Shown: in pieces, positions 33,524-43,089 of the stretch | Numbering within the stretch: the stretch's first letter is position 1 | How the letters are laid out: every line of letters begins with the position of its first letter | Assembly (NCBI GenBank): GCA_019058425.1 | Contig: JAHPYZ010000005.1 | Span: 34,420-98,419 of the forward strand | Direction of reading: 5' to 3' | DNA: 64,000 bases | Source of the DNA: Promethearchaeota archaeon | GTDB lineage: Archaea; Asgardarchaeota; Lokiarchaeia; Sigyniarchaeales; SOKP01 | Made by a program: the position numbers and the translations under genes | The notes under the pieces: generated by a model | What the model was told of the DNA's origin: nothing | The model's database searches: none | The model's input: the letters and a program-made list of their open reading frames with translations, nothing else

Positions 33524-34816
33524 GTGATCAAAGCATTGGCAACTTATAAAGTTCAAGAAAATGTACTCTTTCGTGTTTTATCTGATTTTAAATGTGATAT
33601 TTGTGAATCTACGGATATAATCGAAACACGAGAAGGGTATGTATGTCGTGAATGTGGGCTTGTATTAGAAATTAAAAAACTCCAGTACGATAGACCTTAT
33701 AATGAAGACATTATTCAATACGCAAAGGGTTTAAGTACAACTCAAATTGGTACAAGACGAGAAAGAATAACCTCTCCTCAATCTGCCAGATTGCAAAGAT
33801 TAAATAAATATAATTCCATAAAAGACAATGAAAGAGCAGTATTTGAGAAAGTCCGTATTGAATTATCGAGAATTTTTAACGCATTAGATTTAGCTAGCTG
33901 TGATTCTGTGAAAGAAATGATCTTGACCAAATTCAAACAAATCAGACCTCAATTGGATCCAGGTACTAAGTTTAGGAGTCCTGAAAAGTTAATAGCGACT
34001 ATTGCTCACTTTTGCTTGAAACTTCGAAATATTGCTGTGAATTCAGCTGATCTTGTCGAAGTATCTAAAATTACAAAAAAGGAGTTTAATGTCTTTATTT
34101 TACAAATACAGAGATTTTTTCCTAAGTATGCTAAGAGAGAATATAGAAAGAAATATATTCTTCAACGAATATACGAGATTTCTGAGCATTTTGGATTAGG
34201 AACTGATTTCTATAAATTAGGAAAAAGAACTTTAAATAGATTATGGAATGGTGTAAAAAATACCACTGACAATGCTTTATCGGCTTTAATTAGTTCGATA
34301 TCACTTATTTGTTTGGGAAATACTAAAGTTAGTGTAAGTGCCATTTGTTCAAGACTTGGTGTGAGAATGTCAACCATTCAATCCCAAGTAAAAAAGAGAA
34401 TTTTTGACCAATTTCACGTAAATGGATTTGTAAGTCTCATAAAATCATCTGATCTACTTATTAAAATTATGGAGAAATTAGGGCTGTTAGAATTAGCTCA
34501 TTCTACTGAAGAATCTATTAATAGAGCAGATTCAGAAGAGCCTGTTGAGTTGGTCATGGGTAATGCTGTCGAGATTTTCAATCGTCATAACACTCTTGAT
34601 TACTATTATTTTGCGCTAAAAGATAACAACAGGTCTCCAGTTGCTATTACATTAAATGCACCAGAAAAAATAAAAAAAAGTAGCATTTTAAAATTAGCTT
34701 TAAGTCTAAACACAAAAAAGATTAGAATATTAAAAGAACAGAAAAATATACAACCAGAATTGGAGATACTAAGGTATCATTGTAGCAAAGGACCTCCTCT
34801 AATACATCCTGGATAA
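33524..34816 (+). CDS. tfb: Transcription initiation factor TFB (TFIIB homologue)
   Basis: 430 residues, GTG start. N-terminal zinc ribbon CDICESTDIIETREGYVCRECGLVLE (~24-50), the B-reader/linker region, then two cyclin-like repeats (about 110-200 and 205-310) with the second ending SVSAICSRLGVRMSTIQSQVKKRI, the BRE-binding helix-turn-helix. A ~110-residue C-terminal extension after ~315 is not seen in standard TFBs (~300 residues) and is not recognised. It recruits RNA polymerase to TBP-bound promoters. Asgard genomes often encode several TFBs; the extension and divergence suggest a specialised one. Confidence 0.88.
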   Translation: MIKALATYKVQENVLFRVLSDFKCDICESTDIIETREGYVCRECGLVLEIKKLQYDRPYNEDIIQYAKGLSTTQIGTRRERITSPQSARLQRLNKYNSIKDNERAVFEKVRIELSRIFNALDLASCDSVKEMILTKFKQIRPQLDPGTKFRSPEKLIATIAHFCLKLRNIAVNSADLVEVSKITKKEFNVFILQIQRFFPKYAKREYRKKYILQRIYEISEHFGLGTDFYKLGKRTLNRLWNGVKNTTDNALSALISSISLICLGNTKVSVSAICSRLGVRMSTIQSQVKKRIFDQFHVNGFVSLIKSSDLLIKIMEKLGLLELAHSTEESINRADSEEPVELVMGNAVEIFNRHNTLDYYYFALKDNNRSPVAITLNAPEKIKKSSILKLALSLNTKKIRILKEQKNIQPELEILRYHCSKGPPLIHPG

Positions 34817-34987
34817 GGAAGTTAGTTTAGAATTAATTTAATTTTTAATTTCTCTTTCTCTCTTTTTTGGTATTCTCTTCTAATAATGCATCTCATTCTA
34901 TTTTGTGTTTTATTTCAATTTTTTGTTTATAAGTGGTGGGAATAAATAGCAATAACTCATTAATTGTTAACATTTGTGCGAGTAAAA

Positions 34988-37891
34988 ATGAAGTCAAAAA
35001 CATATTGGTTAATTGGAAGTGTTCTATTAATTATTATTGGTAATCTTATATTACTCCCTTCTGCTTCTTCTATTCAATCTAATTTTTTTCTACCAGATCA
35101 ATCGGAACACATGAAATTATCTTCATCAAGTAATAATGATCTGCTCAATTCTATCGTCGATAATAAGATACAGGATTATAGTGATTTGGCATATTTTCCA
35201 CAGATTTACGAATCATCATTACAAGCGACATATTATGGCCTCTTTATTTTTGATAGCATAGGAAAGCTGGATAATATAAACAAGACAGCAATACGAGATT
35301 ATATAATGTCTTATTATAATCCCAGCACAAATCGGTTTATGGATACATTGGCATATCGATATTTAGATTCGGATTTCTCATTCAAATTAGTTCCCCTCAG
35401 TAGTGTATTGGAAGTGAACTGCTATGCGGTCCTTGCTTTAGATATACTCGAGTCACTTCATCTTATTGATATCCCAGAAATGATTTCCTTTATTTGGAGT
35501 TGTCATAACAATATATCGAGTGGATTTATTGGTCGAACATACGAACCTAGTCTTGATGACGAATTCAAGATTTCGACCGCAGATAATACGTTTTTTGCGG
35601 TCTCCACCTTAGATTTATTGATGGACGATTGGTTAGGTTATTCAACTGAAAAACAGGCAATTATCCAATTTCTAAATAATCTACAAGATTCTTCTGGTGG
35701 ATTTAATAATGCTGATGATCTTGAATTTGTGAGTATGAATCCTCTACTAGAACCTAATTTACTCACATCATACTATTGTATTAAAGCACTAGAAGTATTC
35801 GGAGTGGAAGGAAGTATTGATGTTAGCAATTTCCATCAATATTTAACCGATCTCTATGATTCAAATTATGACTATTTTCGAATGTCCATTTGGGATTATA
35901 ATTTAAACTATACAAATATTGTAGGTACCGCACTCGGATTAGAACTCTCAGATATTTCATTGTATACCGGAATAGATAGAAATGAGGTTATTAATTTCAT
36001 AGTAGGAAACCGGAATTCACTTGGTAACTGGGATCAGTCAACAACTGTAGGTATTCATGAGTTAATTGACACTTACCAAATCCTTCGTTCATTAAATAAT
36101 TCAGGTATATTAACTCAATTAACCTTGGAAGAAAGAAATGAGATAGGAAACGCTACTCTTATGTATTATAATGACAATGGATTCTCACTGCTTTCAGTGG
36201 ATTATACTTCAATGAAGCTAGTGAATACAGTAGTATCCGCATTCACCCAATATGATAGAATCTCTGATTTAGAGATTCATCAACTTTATACCCGAATCAA
36301 GGATTCTTATGTCGATTATGCGGATTTTGGAATTTCACGATTTTTCTATGGATATCTATTGTCAAACACTCATCTCTATTGGTTTCGGTCTCATCCTATT
36401 GAATACTATAGTATGGGTCATAAATTTTATCTTGATGAAATTACTCAATTAAATTCCCATGAGTCCACATATTATGCATTAAATTCATTAAAAAATATGT
36501 TTAAACTAGACGACTTAGCAGCTTCATTTAACCTTAACAATTTGCTCTCAGATATTGTCGATACTCAATTTTTAAATGACTCTTATTATCAGAACTATGG
36601 CGCATTCTCATCCCTCGTAAAATTTGACAGCGCTCGTTCGGAATTTATTAATATACTTATCCATATTGAATATTCCTATTATGCTATAAGATGTTTGGAG
36701 ATACTTACTGAACAATTATCACTTAATTTCACTAATATAGGTTTTGATATGAATGCTCTTTATACTTACATTGATAGGAATGTAATCGAAACTCCATCAA
36801 CTTTATATTTTACTCCTCGCCCTACTTCGAGCATCGAAACCATTTTACAAAATACCTATTACATGATTTATATATTGAAAGCTTTAGATCTATTTGATAA
36901 AGATACGGGAAAAATCGAAAATTATCTCATCCAAAACTTAGATTATACTAATATTAAAAATGTGTATTACTGCTACAAAATTTCCGAAATATTAGAACTT
37001 GATATTGAGTTCAATTCTATTCTGATTCAAAATTTAGTAAACACACTTTACTCTGAAGAGTATGAGGAATTCTATATGGCTATAGATAGAAAAAATATTG
37101 AACAAGAAGCGTTTTTATGGATCTGTGAAATGGCAAGAAATAGCCCAATAGAAATTGAGGCATCTTACTCAAGTACGGTTGAGTTGGGTGGAATTAATTC
37201 GATGGAAGTATCTTTACAGAATCTGGTGTTGAGAGATTTCGGGGCCTATATTACATTCAAATTTGAAAGTGATCAAATTGGGACATTTACTTTCAGTAAA
37301 GTTGGTGATAATACATACGTGAGAGATATTCCTATTCCCTTAGATTTTCAATATTGCCCTATAATTGAGGGGAAATTGTGTGCCTATGAAGGAGTTCAAA
37401 AAAAAGCAGAATTAGATATCCAATTTCATACCACTTATTCCATTATCCATAATCTCTACATTAATAACACCGACTCACCAATTGATCTTAGAGTTAACAT
37501 ATCACTTTTAGCAAATAATACCAAATTCCCTCTAAGTTCCGGGAATGTTTTTACCAAAATTTACAAGGATGCTTTAATGTTTGACGAGATTGATTTCTCA
37601 AAAGTTGAATTTAATTATTCTAGTGTATTTACACTAACATATTCACCACCTGAGGAAGGAGAATATTTCTTCGAAATCTTTCTTTATGATCAGATTCGAG
37701 ATCTGACCAGTATGATAGGAAATTCTTCATTTACCAATATTGGTGAAGTTGATCAGAAACCAAACCCTCAAAACTATGATAATGAAATCACATCTGCTAT
37801 TCCTCTGATGGTAGTTTTTATCGGAGTACCTGGAATTGTTATAGGGATTTCTACGCATCAACTTAAAAAAGATAAAAAAGGTCTAAATTAG
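34988..37891 (+). CDS. Exported prenyltransferase-like toroid protein (paralogue of 7973-12799)
   Basis: The track starts at TTG 34964; the ATG at 34988 starts the signal segment cleanly (MKSKTYWLIGSVLLIIIGNL). About 967 residues. Residues 40-720 are strongly similar to the toroid part of the 1.6k-residue protein (EVNCYAVLALDILESL, IDIPEMISFIWSCHN, SGFIGRTYE, DNTFFAVSTLDLLMDDW). Instead of nine Ig-like repeats it has a shorter beta-rich C-terminal region and a membrane helix (AIPLMVVFIGVPGIVIGIS) with a basic tail. Probably a cell-surface protein; the helical toroid suggests binding of a hydrophobic or peptide ligand, but catalytic Asp/His clusters were not identified. Confidence 0.8.
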   Translation: MKSKTYWLIGSVLLIIIGNLILLPSASSIQSNFFLPDQSEHMKLSSSSNNDLLNSIVDNKIQDYSDLAYFPQIYESSLQATYYGLFIFDSIGKLDNINKTAIRDYIMSYYNPSTNRFMDTLAYRYLDSDFSFKLVPLSSVLEVNCYAVLALDILESLHLIDIPEMISFIWSCHNNISSGFIGRTYEPSLDDEFKISTADNTFFAVSTLDLLMDDWLGYSTEKQAIIQFLNNLQDSSGGFNNADDLEFVSMNPLLEPNLLTSYYCIKALEVFGVEGSIDVSNFHQYLTDLYDSNYDYFRMSIWDYNLNYTNIVGTALGLELSDISLYTGIDRNEVINFIVGNRNSLGNWDQSTTVGIHELIDTYQILRSLNNSGILTQLTLEERNEIGNATLMYYNDNGFSLLSVDYTSMKLVNTVVSAFTQYDRISDLEIHQLYTRIKDSYVDYADFGISRFFYGYLLSNTHLYWFRSHPIEYYSMGHKFYLDEITQLNSHESTYYALNSLKNMFKLDDLAASFNLNNLLSDIVDTQFLNDSYYQNYGAFSSLVKFDSARSEFINILIHIEYSYYAIRCLEILTEQLSLNFTNIGFDMNALYTYIDRNVIETPSTLYFTPRPTSSIETILQNTYYMIYILKALDLFDKDTGKIENYLIQNLDYTNIKNVYYCYKISEILELDIEFNSILIQNLVNTLYSEEYEEFYMAIDRKNIEQEAFLWICEMARNSPIEIEASYSSTVELGGINSMEVSLQNLVLRDFGAYITFKFESDQIGTFTFSKVGDNTYVRDIPIPLDFQYCPIIEGKLCAYEGVQKKAELDIQFHTTYSIIHNLYINNTDSPIDLRVNISLLANNTKFPLSSGNVFTKIYKDALMFDEIDFSKVEFNYSSVFTLTYSPPEEGEYFFEIFLYDQIRDLTSMIGNSSFTNIGEVDQKPNPQNYDNEITSAIPLMVVFIGVPGIVIGISTHQLKKDKKGLN

Positions 37892-37961
37892 TTTAACTTA
37901 ATTAATTTTTAGGGTAAATTCAAAATTTTTCCTTTTTATTTACTCATTTTATATTTTGTCA

Positions 37962-38564
37962 ATGACTTCAGGTGTGGATTCTTATGATTCAACAGGATCA
38001 TCTCGGAATATGATCCTAGTCTTCACTCAAATTGTCGATATATTAGAAAAATATAAAGATCAATTTGATAAAAAATTAAACTTTACAGAGCTACTTAAGC
38101 GATTAAAAATACCCACCTATGAAATTGATGAGATAATATCTTTCATATTAAAATTCCAATATATCTTTAAAAATATATTTCAGGAGCATGAATTGAAAAA
38201 ACAGAGAAGTAATAACACCGTCTACTTAGTGGCTGAAAGGATTTTTCGGAATGATATCCCAATGACGGTTGAAATCCTTCAATCACACATTAAATTGATA
38301 AATGATATTGTATATACCTTTAAGTTTGTAAAACGAGGGAAGGGATTTGATGTTACAAAGACCGGCTCTGATTTAATATCTAATCTAAAAAAAGTAAGAT
38401 CTGAGCATCCTTATCTATTCGAAAGTCATGGAAATGGAGCTATATATCCTTCGAAATTAGGATTAAGACTAGGGGAACTCATTATTTCCTATAATAAGAG
38501 TAATAAGGATATCAAGACGATTGAAATTGATAATTATACCTTTCACATAAGGAGTGATGAATAA
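37962..38564 (+). CDS. Unknown helical protein preceding the Hef-like helicase
   Basis: About 200 residues; the ATG at 37962 is preferred to the TTG at 37956. Helical, with a possible winged-helix region at the N-terminus (LNFTELLKRLKIPTYEIDEIISFILK). Its TAA overlaps the ATG of the helicase gene (TAATG), so the two are translationally coupled, which suggests a role with the helicase in DNA repair. No family recognised. Confidence 0.7.
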   Translation: MTSGVDSYDSTGSSRNMILVFTQIVDILEKYKDQFDKKLNFTELLKRLKIPTYEIDEIISFILKFQYIFKNIFQEHELKKQRSNNTVYLVAERIFRNDIPMTVEILQSHIKLINDIVYTFKFVKRGKGFDVTKTGSDLISNLKKVRSEHPYLFESHGNGAIYPSKLGLRLGELIISYNKSNKDIKTIEIDNYTFHIRSDE

Positions 38565-40681
38565 TGGGCGAGATAAAGGAAGAGATGGCTGTTTCAGCCG
38601 CAATCAAGTCTAAGGAGCTCCAAATAAGACAGTATCAAATTAAAATTGCAAATGAATGTACTGACAAAAATTCATTAGTAGTAATCCCAACAGGTTTGGG
38701 AAAAACAATAATTGGAGTATTAGTAGCAAGTAAAGTATTAGAACGATTCCCACCAAAGAGTAAGATAATCGTGCTTGCCCCTACACGTCCACTTATTAAT
38801 CAACACTTTGAAACATTTATAAGATTTCTAAAAGTTCCTAAAGAGAATTGCGCTATTTTAACTGGTATGATTAAGCCGGAGGATAGAAGTGTAATTTTTA
38901 ATAACACTCAGTTATTGTTTTATACTCCCCAGACATTACGGAACGATTTGGTTCACAAGAAATATACTTTAAACAATACGGCATTGATAATTTTCGATGA
39001 AGCTCATCACACATCTGGAGATTATGCATATGCAATGATCGCTGATGAGTTTATCGACCATAATCCAGATGGAATTATCCTTGGTCTTACTGCATCACCA
39101 GGATCATCGAAGAACAAAATTAAGGCTTTATGCGAAAATTTGCATATTCCTCTCGAGAATATTCATATTCGGACACGAACGGATGATGATGTAAAGACTT
39201 ACCTCAAATCGATGGATATATACAAAATAGGAGTTGATATCACTCCGCTTATGGAAGATGTATACAAATTAATTACAGTAGTATTAGAGGAAAGACTTCA
39301 TTATCTTTCTCAGGTGAATTTCCTTGAAGCGAGAGGAAATCAGTTATATACAAAAATTATCCGGAAGGACCTTCTAAAATTGAATACAGAATTAGTAAGT
39401 CTACTAAAAGATAATGGAGATAAAACAGGAATATACAGTGCATTATCTATCAACGCACAAGCATTAATATTATATCACATGCTCGAATTAGTGGAGCAAC
39501 AGGGATTAAACGTATTATTGGACTATTTTAATAAGTTACATAAAGATGCTAAGAAGAAGAATAGCTCAAAAGCCAACAAAATATTGGCATCAGATAGTCG
39601 TTTGAACCGAATCTACCTTGAGCTAAAAAAAAATGCTGATTTCTCTCCTGAAAATTTATTCCATCCGAAATATAATATATTAAAAAAAATTCTCTTGGAG
39701 GAGCTACAAAGGAACCCTACATCAAGAATATTAGTATTTGTAAAATTGAGAAACTCGGTAAAAACTATTACAAATAAGCTTAAAGATATTAAGCTTATAA
39801 GACCTATACGTTTTGTAGGACAAGCAACAAAGTCTCAAGATGATAAAGGACTCTCACAGAAACGGCAAATAGAAATCCTTGAGGAGTTTAAAAAAGGAAT
39901 ATATAACACGTTAATTGGTACAAATGTCGCAGAGGAAGGCTTGGATATAGCTGAATGTGATCTTGTCATCTTTTATGATGTGGTTGCTTCAGAAATTCGA
40001 TATATCCAACGGAAAGGAAGAACTGCACGACATCGTCAAGGAAAAGTGGTAATACTATATAGTAAAAAGACTCGTGATGAGATATATTTACGAATTGCAT
40101 TAAGTAAATTAAAGCGGATGAATGTGAATTTAAAAGAACCTCACCATTCAAATAATCAATTAATTCCAGATAAAGTAGAAATTAGAAAGGAACCTCATAA
40201 AGATACAGCTCACATTCAATCCTTCACACCCCAGAGAAAAAGATTCACAAAACAACATCAATCAAAGTTGACAGGTTTTATCGACCAAAAACCTCAAGAG
40301 TATCCAATAAAGATAAGTAAGTTTCTACCAATGAAATTTGGATTGCGAAAACGATTTCAGGATGATAATATTGCATATGGTATTGGTGATTCTGATCTCC
40401 ACATAATAATCTATAATAAAGTTCTTATCCAAATCTACAATCCAGAACAATTCAATTCTGAGAAGCTAATGCAAGACATCAGTGACTTTACCCAAATCTC
40501 TTCATTAATTATAATAATTTTTGATTTTATAGATTTTAAGGAATCCATTGAAGGAGAAAAAAGGATCTTAAAAAGAAATATCCAAGCAATGGCAAAAAAA
40601 AACCACATTCAAGCAATAACTATTGATAATGAAGAGGAATTGTACTTTATCATCAAAAATATAATAGAAAATCCTAACTAA
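38564..40681 (+). CDS. hef: Hef/FANCM-type SF2 helicase with unrecognised C-terminal domain
   Basis: 705 residues. Helicase motifs in order: Walker A IPTGLGKT (41-48), APTRPLINQH, DEAHH, LTASPG, a helical insertion typical of Hef/FANCM/Mph1 (~225-370), then IGTNVAEEGLDI and IQRKGRTARHRQGK. This family remodels stalled forks and branched DNA. Euryarchaeal Hef carries an XPF-type nuclease with an ERKxxxD motif plus HhH repeats. Here the last ~130 residues (from KFGLRKRF) form an alpha/beta domain without that motif, so the protein is probably nuclease-free or has a degenerate nuclease fold. Coupled to a small upstream gene and followed by a zinc-ribbon gene 14 bases later. Confidence 0.87.
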   Translation: MGEIKEEMAVSAAIKSKELQIRQYQIKIANECTDKNSLVVIPTGLGKTIIGVLVASKVLERFPPKSKIIVLAPTRPLINQHFETFIRFLKVPKENCAILTGMIKPEDRSVIFNNTQLLFYTPQTLRNDLVHKKYTLNNTALIIFDEAHHTSGDYAYAMIADEFIDHNPDGIILGLTASPGSSKNKIKALCENLHIPLENIHIRTRTDDDVKTYLKSMDIYKIGVDITPLMEDVYKLITVVLEERLHYLSQVNFLEARGNQLYTKIIRKDLLKLNTELVSLLKDNGDKTGIYSALSINAQALILYHMLELVEQQGLNVLLDYFNKLHKDAKKKNSSKANKILASDSRLNRIYLELKKNADFSPENLFHPKYNILKKILLEELQRNPTSRILVFVKLRNSVKTITNKLKDIKLIRPIRFVGQATKSQDDKGLSQKRQIEILEEFKKGIYNTLIGTNVAEEGLDIAECDLVIFYDVVASEIRYIQRKGRTARHRQGKVVILYSKKTRDEIYLRIALSKLKRMNVNLKEPHHSNNQLIPDKVEIRKEPHKDTAHIQSFTPQRKRFTKQHQSKLTGFIDQKPQEYPIKISKFLPMKFGLRKRFQDDNIAYGIGDSDLHIIIYNKVLIQIYNPEQFNSEKLMQDISDFTQISSLIIIIFDFIDFKESIEGEKRILKRNIQAMAKKNHIQAITIDNEEELYFIIKNIIENPN

Positions 40682-40695
40682 AAGGGAATTTAAGT

Positions 40696-41217
40696 ATGGA
40701 AGAAATTGCATGGAAAAGTGATGAGACACCATATCTAGTATTCTCGTGTAAGAAATGCAATCAATATACCTATGCAAAGACTACTCGAAAGTCTAAGAAA
40801 TGCGCTCGTTGCAGTCATTTAAATATAATTGAGGAAGTTAAGGTTAATGGAGAAGTGGTAAATGGGATATCTATTGCTGTAGAAGTGGTAAAGTTAAGAC
40901 AAAATCAGTTCGCAATTGAAGAGTTAGGAACTTCACCTGAATTCAGAACAGTAGATGATTTTAAGATAACAACTACCTCTCAAAAAGAGTTTTCTATAAT
41001 TAAGGATGATAAAGACGAGGATTATTACAGTAAATTCAGCTTAGGGCTTCAGGAGTTACATGGATTGTATAAAAAATTTCCAATTTATATGATTGAACTT
41101 ATAGCAGAAAAATATAGCATACCTGAATCTGAAATAAAATTATTGATAAAGACTTTTCAAAAAGAAAGGAAACTGATAAAAACTAACGGAAATTTGTATA
41201 AGTTAAATTTAAATTAG
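40696..41217 (+). CDS. Zinc-ribbon plus winged-helix-like protein (DUF1922-like)
   Basis: 173 residues. The N-terminus (YLVFSCKKCNQYTYAKTTRKSKKCARC) has the spacing of the archaeal DUF1922 zinc ribbon. The C-terminal ~60 residues (YKKFPIYMIELIAEKYSIPESEIKLLIKTFQKERKLI...NLYKL) look like a winged helix. Starts 14 bases after the Hef-like helicase and is probably in its operon; a DNA-binding accessory role is inferred. Confidence 0.65.
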   Translation: MEEIAWKSDETPYLVFSCKKCNQYTYAKTTRKSKKCARCSHLNIIEEVKVNGEVVNGISIAVEVVKLRQNQFAIEELGTSPEFRTVDDFKITTTSQKEFSIIKDDKDEDYYSKFSLGLQELHGLYKKFPIYMIELIAEKYSIPESEIKLLIKTFQKERKLIKTNGNLYKLNLN

Positions 41218-41223
41218 AATATA

Positions 41224-41457
41224 TCATCTCAAGTTTCTAATAGTATCAGCAAACTCATACCTAAATATCGTCTGATATTCAGGATGTCGCTCATGAAAAG
41301 GTATTCTTTCTTCTCCTGTATAGATGAATCTCGTTGTTGAATCTCCAGCAAACTGAGAGAAAGAAACTACAGCCCTATGAAAATTTATATGATTTTTGGT
41401 CTTACTACTAGAATTGGCCAACTCCTCATGGATTTTTTGTTCTGATTTTGAACTCAA
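41224..41457 (-). CDS. Small soluble protein, paralogue 1 of a tandem pair
   Basis: 77 residues. Shares the pattern INFxxxxxxFSxxxxxxxxxxIYxGxExIxFxxRxPxYxxxxxxEF with the 71-residue protein 100 bases upstream. Function unknown; the shared core of ~45 residues is probably one small beta-alpha domain. Convergent with the zinc-ribbon gene. Confidence 0.55.
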   Translation of the reverse strand: MSSKSEQKIHEELANSSSKTKNHINFHRAVVSFSQFAGDSTTRFIYTGEERIPFHERHPEYQTIFRYEFADTIRNLR

Positions 41458-41561
41458 TTTTAATCATTAATTTTTTAGTTTATATTAAGTAGTTTTAAAA
41501 ATATTTAAAGAAAAATGATAAGTCTAAAGTGATTTTATGATTTCTACATAATAGTAAGCTT

Positions 41562-41777
41562 TTATTTAACAAACTCATCCAATAAAAGTTTTCGATATAC
41601 AGGGTACCTTTTCTTGAAACAAATATCTTCATCACCCTTGTAAATATATGAAGGCTTTTTAGATTCGCCAAGTTCTGAAAAAGGAATTATAATACCATTA
41701 AAATTAATAGAGCCCTCTATATATGTATTATAAATAGGGAAAATTTGTTCCTTCTTTTCTACAGTTTGAGAACTCAT
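41562..41777 (-). CDS. Small soluble protein, paralogue 2 of a tandem pair
   Basis: 71 residues: SINFNGIIIPFSELGESKK, YIYKGDEDICFKKRYPVYRKLLLDEF. Alignable with paralogue 1 along the core, while the N-termini differ apart from MSS. The conservation between the two short ORFs argues that both are real genes. Unknown function. Confidence 0.55.
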   Translation of the reverse strand: MSSQTVEKKEQIFPIYNTYIEGSINFNGIIIPFSELGESKKPSYIYKGDEDICFKKRYPVYRKLLLDEFVK

Positions 41778-41963
41778 GATTTAAACCTTTTTCCATAATT
41801 ATATTCTTACTATAATTAAATGCTAAATCTACAAATATAAAGGCTATTGGTATAAAACTGAAGTTATTCTTAATTTTTACAAAACAATTATACTTTTCTT
41901 CACTCAATTGCTTTTGTATTATTACTCTATTAAGAAATGAAGTATAGGAAGTAGTTTAGATTT

Positions 41964-43004
41964 TTAGAGTGATTTCAAATATTTTTTATATTTTTGTGTA
42001 ATAGCTCCTTTATAATAAGGTTTTCCGCCTATTTTTTGTACAAATTGCTTTTGCATTTTTAATTTCCAATGTTCAAAAGCTTTGGTTATTCTTCCACCAT
42101 ATATAGCATTCTTACCTGTTAGTTTATTATAAATTGTCGCTTCTAAATTTAATGGTTCAAGTTTTTTAGTATCTGATTTTTTTTTATCTTCAATTTGTTT
42201 TTTTAAGGGTTTTTTAACAATAGGTTTCTTTCCTTGAGGTTTTTTAGTAATTAACTTTTCGATTTTAATCTTTTTTGGTTGAGATGTTTTTGCAATAGGC
42301 TTTTTAATGAGACTATTTAAGTAGGAATCATATTTCTTAGTAATTTTTCCTTTATAATAAGGAAGACCTCCTAATTTATCCCGAAATTCTTTATGAACTT
42401 TCATCTTCCATTTTTGAAAAGAATTAGTTTCACTCCCATGCCATATAGCATTTTTCTCAGTTGATTTTTCGTAGGTTTCAATTTCTGATTTGTATGATAC
42501 TAATATTTCAGGTGGTTTTGATTTTTTTATTTTTTTAGGTGCTTGTAGTTTAAACTTAGGTATTAATTCCATTATTTCATTAGATTCATAGACATTTCCT
42601 TTAATATCACTAAAGTATGGAAGATCAAAACTATCCAAATAAATAGCAAAGTTAAAATAATTAGTATGATCAATCTCAGGTCCCATGTATTGAGCATTCA
42701 AAACAATTACATCTTTATATTTGGAAATATCAATTATATTTCTTTTATATTCAGAGTATTGATAAAAAGAGAGTTTTTCAAAATCATGGATAGAATTTAA
42801 TATTTTAATTTGAGCTTTAGCTTTAATTTGATAATCATATTCTTCATATTTCTTATTGTTTACAATTCCATTAAGGGCATTTAAGGAATATGGTGATTCT
42901 GAATCAAGCGTTAACTCCATAAGAGCTTTTATAAATTGTTTAATATGATCCCATTCCGATGTGTATGCGATTCCAATGATTTCTTTAGGGATACTTTCAG
43001 ACAT
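41964..43004 (-). CDS. Protein with two copies of a ~60-residue unknown domain
   Basis: 346 residues. A ~165-residue N-terminal alpha/beta domain (IIGIAYTSEWDHIKQFIKAL) contains DVIVLNAQYMGPEID and may be a small ligand-binding or enzyme-like fold. A Lys/Pro-rich linker separates two repeats: KNAIWHGSETNSFQKWKMKVHKEF...GGLPYYKGKITKKYDSYL and KNAIYGGRITKAFEHWKLKMQKQF...GGKPYYKGAITQKYKKYL. The repeats are basic, with conserved Trp, GG-PYYKG and Tyr residues, and look like nucleic-acid- or protein-binding modules. No family recognised. Confidence 0.65.
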   Translation of the reverse strand: MSESIPKEIIGIAYTSEWDHIKQFIKALMELTLDSESPYSLNALNGIVNNKKYEEYDYQIKAKAQIKILNSIHDFEKLSFYQYSEYKRNIIDISKYKDVIVLNAQYMGPEIDHTNYFNFAIYLDSFDLPYFSDIKGNVYESNEIMELIPKFKLQAPKKIKKSKPPEILVSYKSEIETYEKSTEKNAIWHGSETNSFQKWKMKVHKEFRDKLGGLPYYKGKITKKYDSYLNSLIKKPIAKTSQPKKIKIEKLITKKPQGKKPIVKKPLKKQIEDKKKSDTKKLEPLNLEATIYNKLTGKNAIYGGRITKAFEHWKLKMQKQFVQKIGGKPYYKGAITQKYKKYLKSL

Positions 43005-43089
43005 AGTCTGTTAACCAAAAAAAGATGAATTAAAAAAATATGCAATTATAACCTTTTTCTATCCGTATAAAAAATAAGACTACTGTTTA

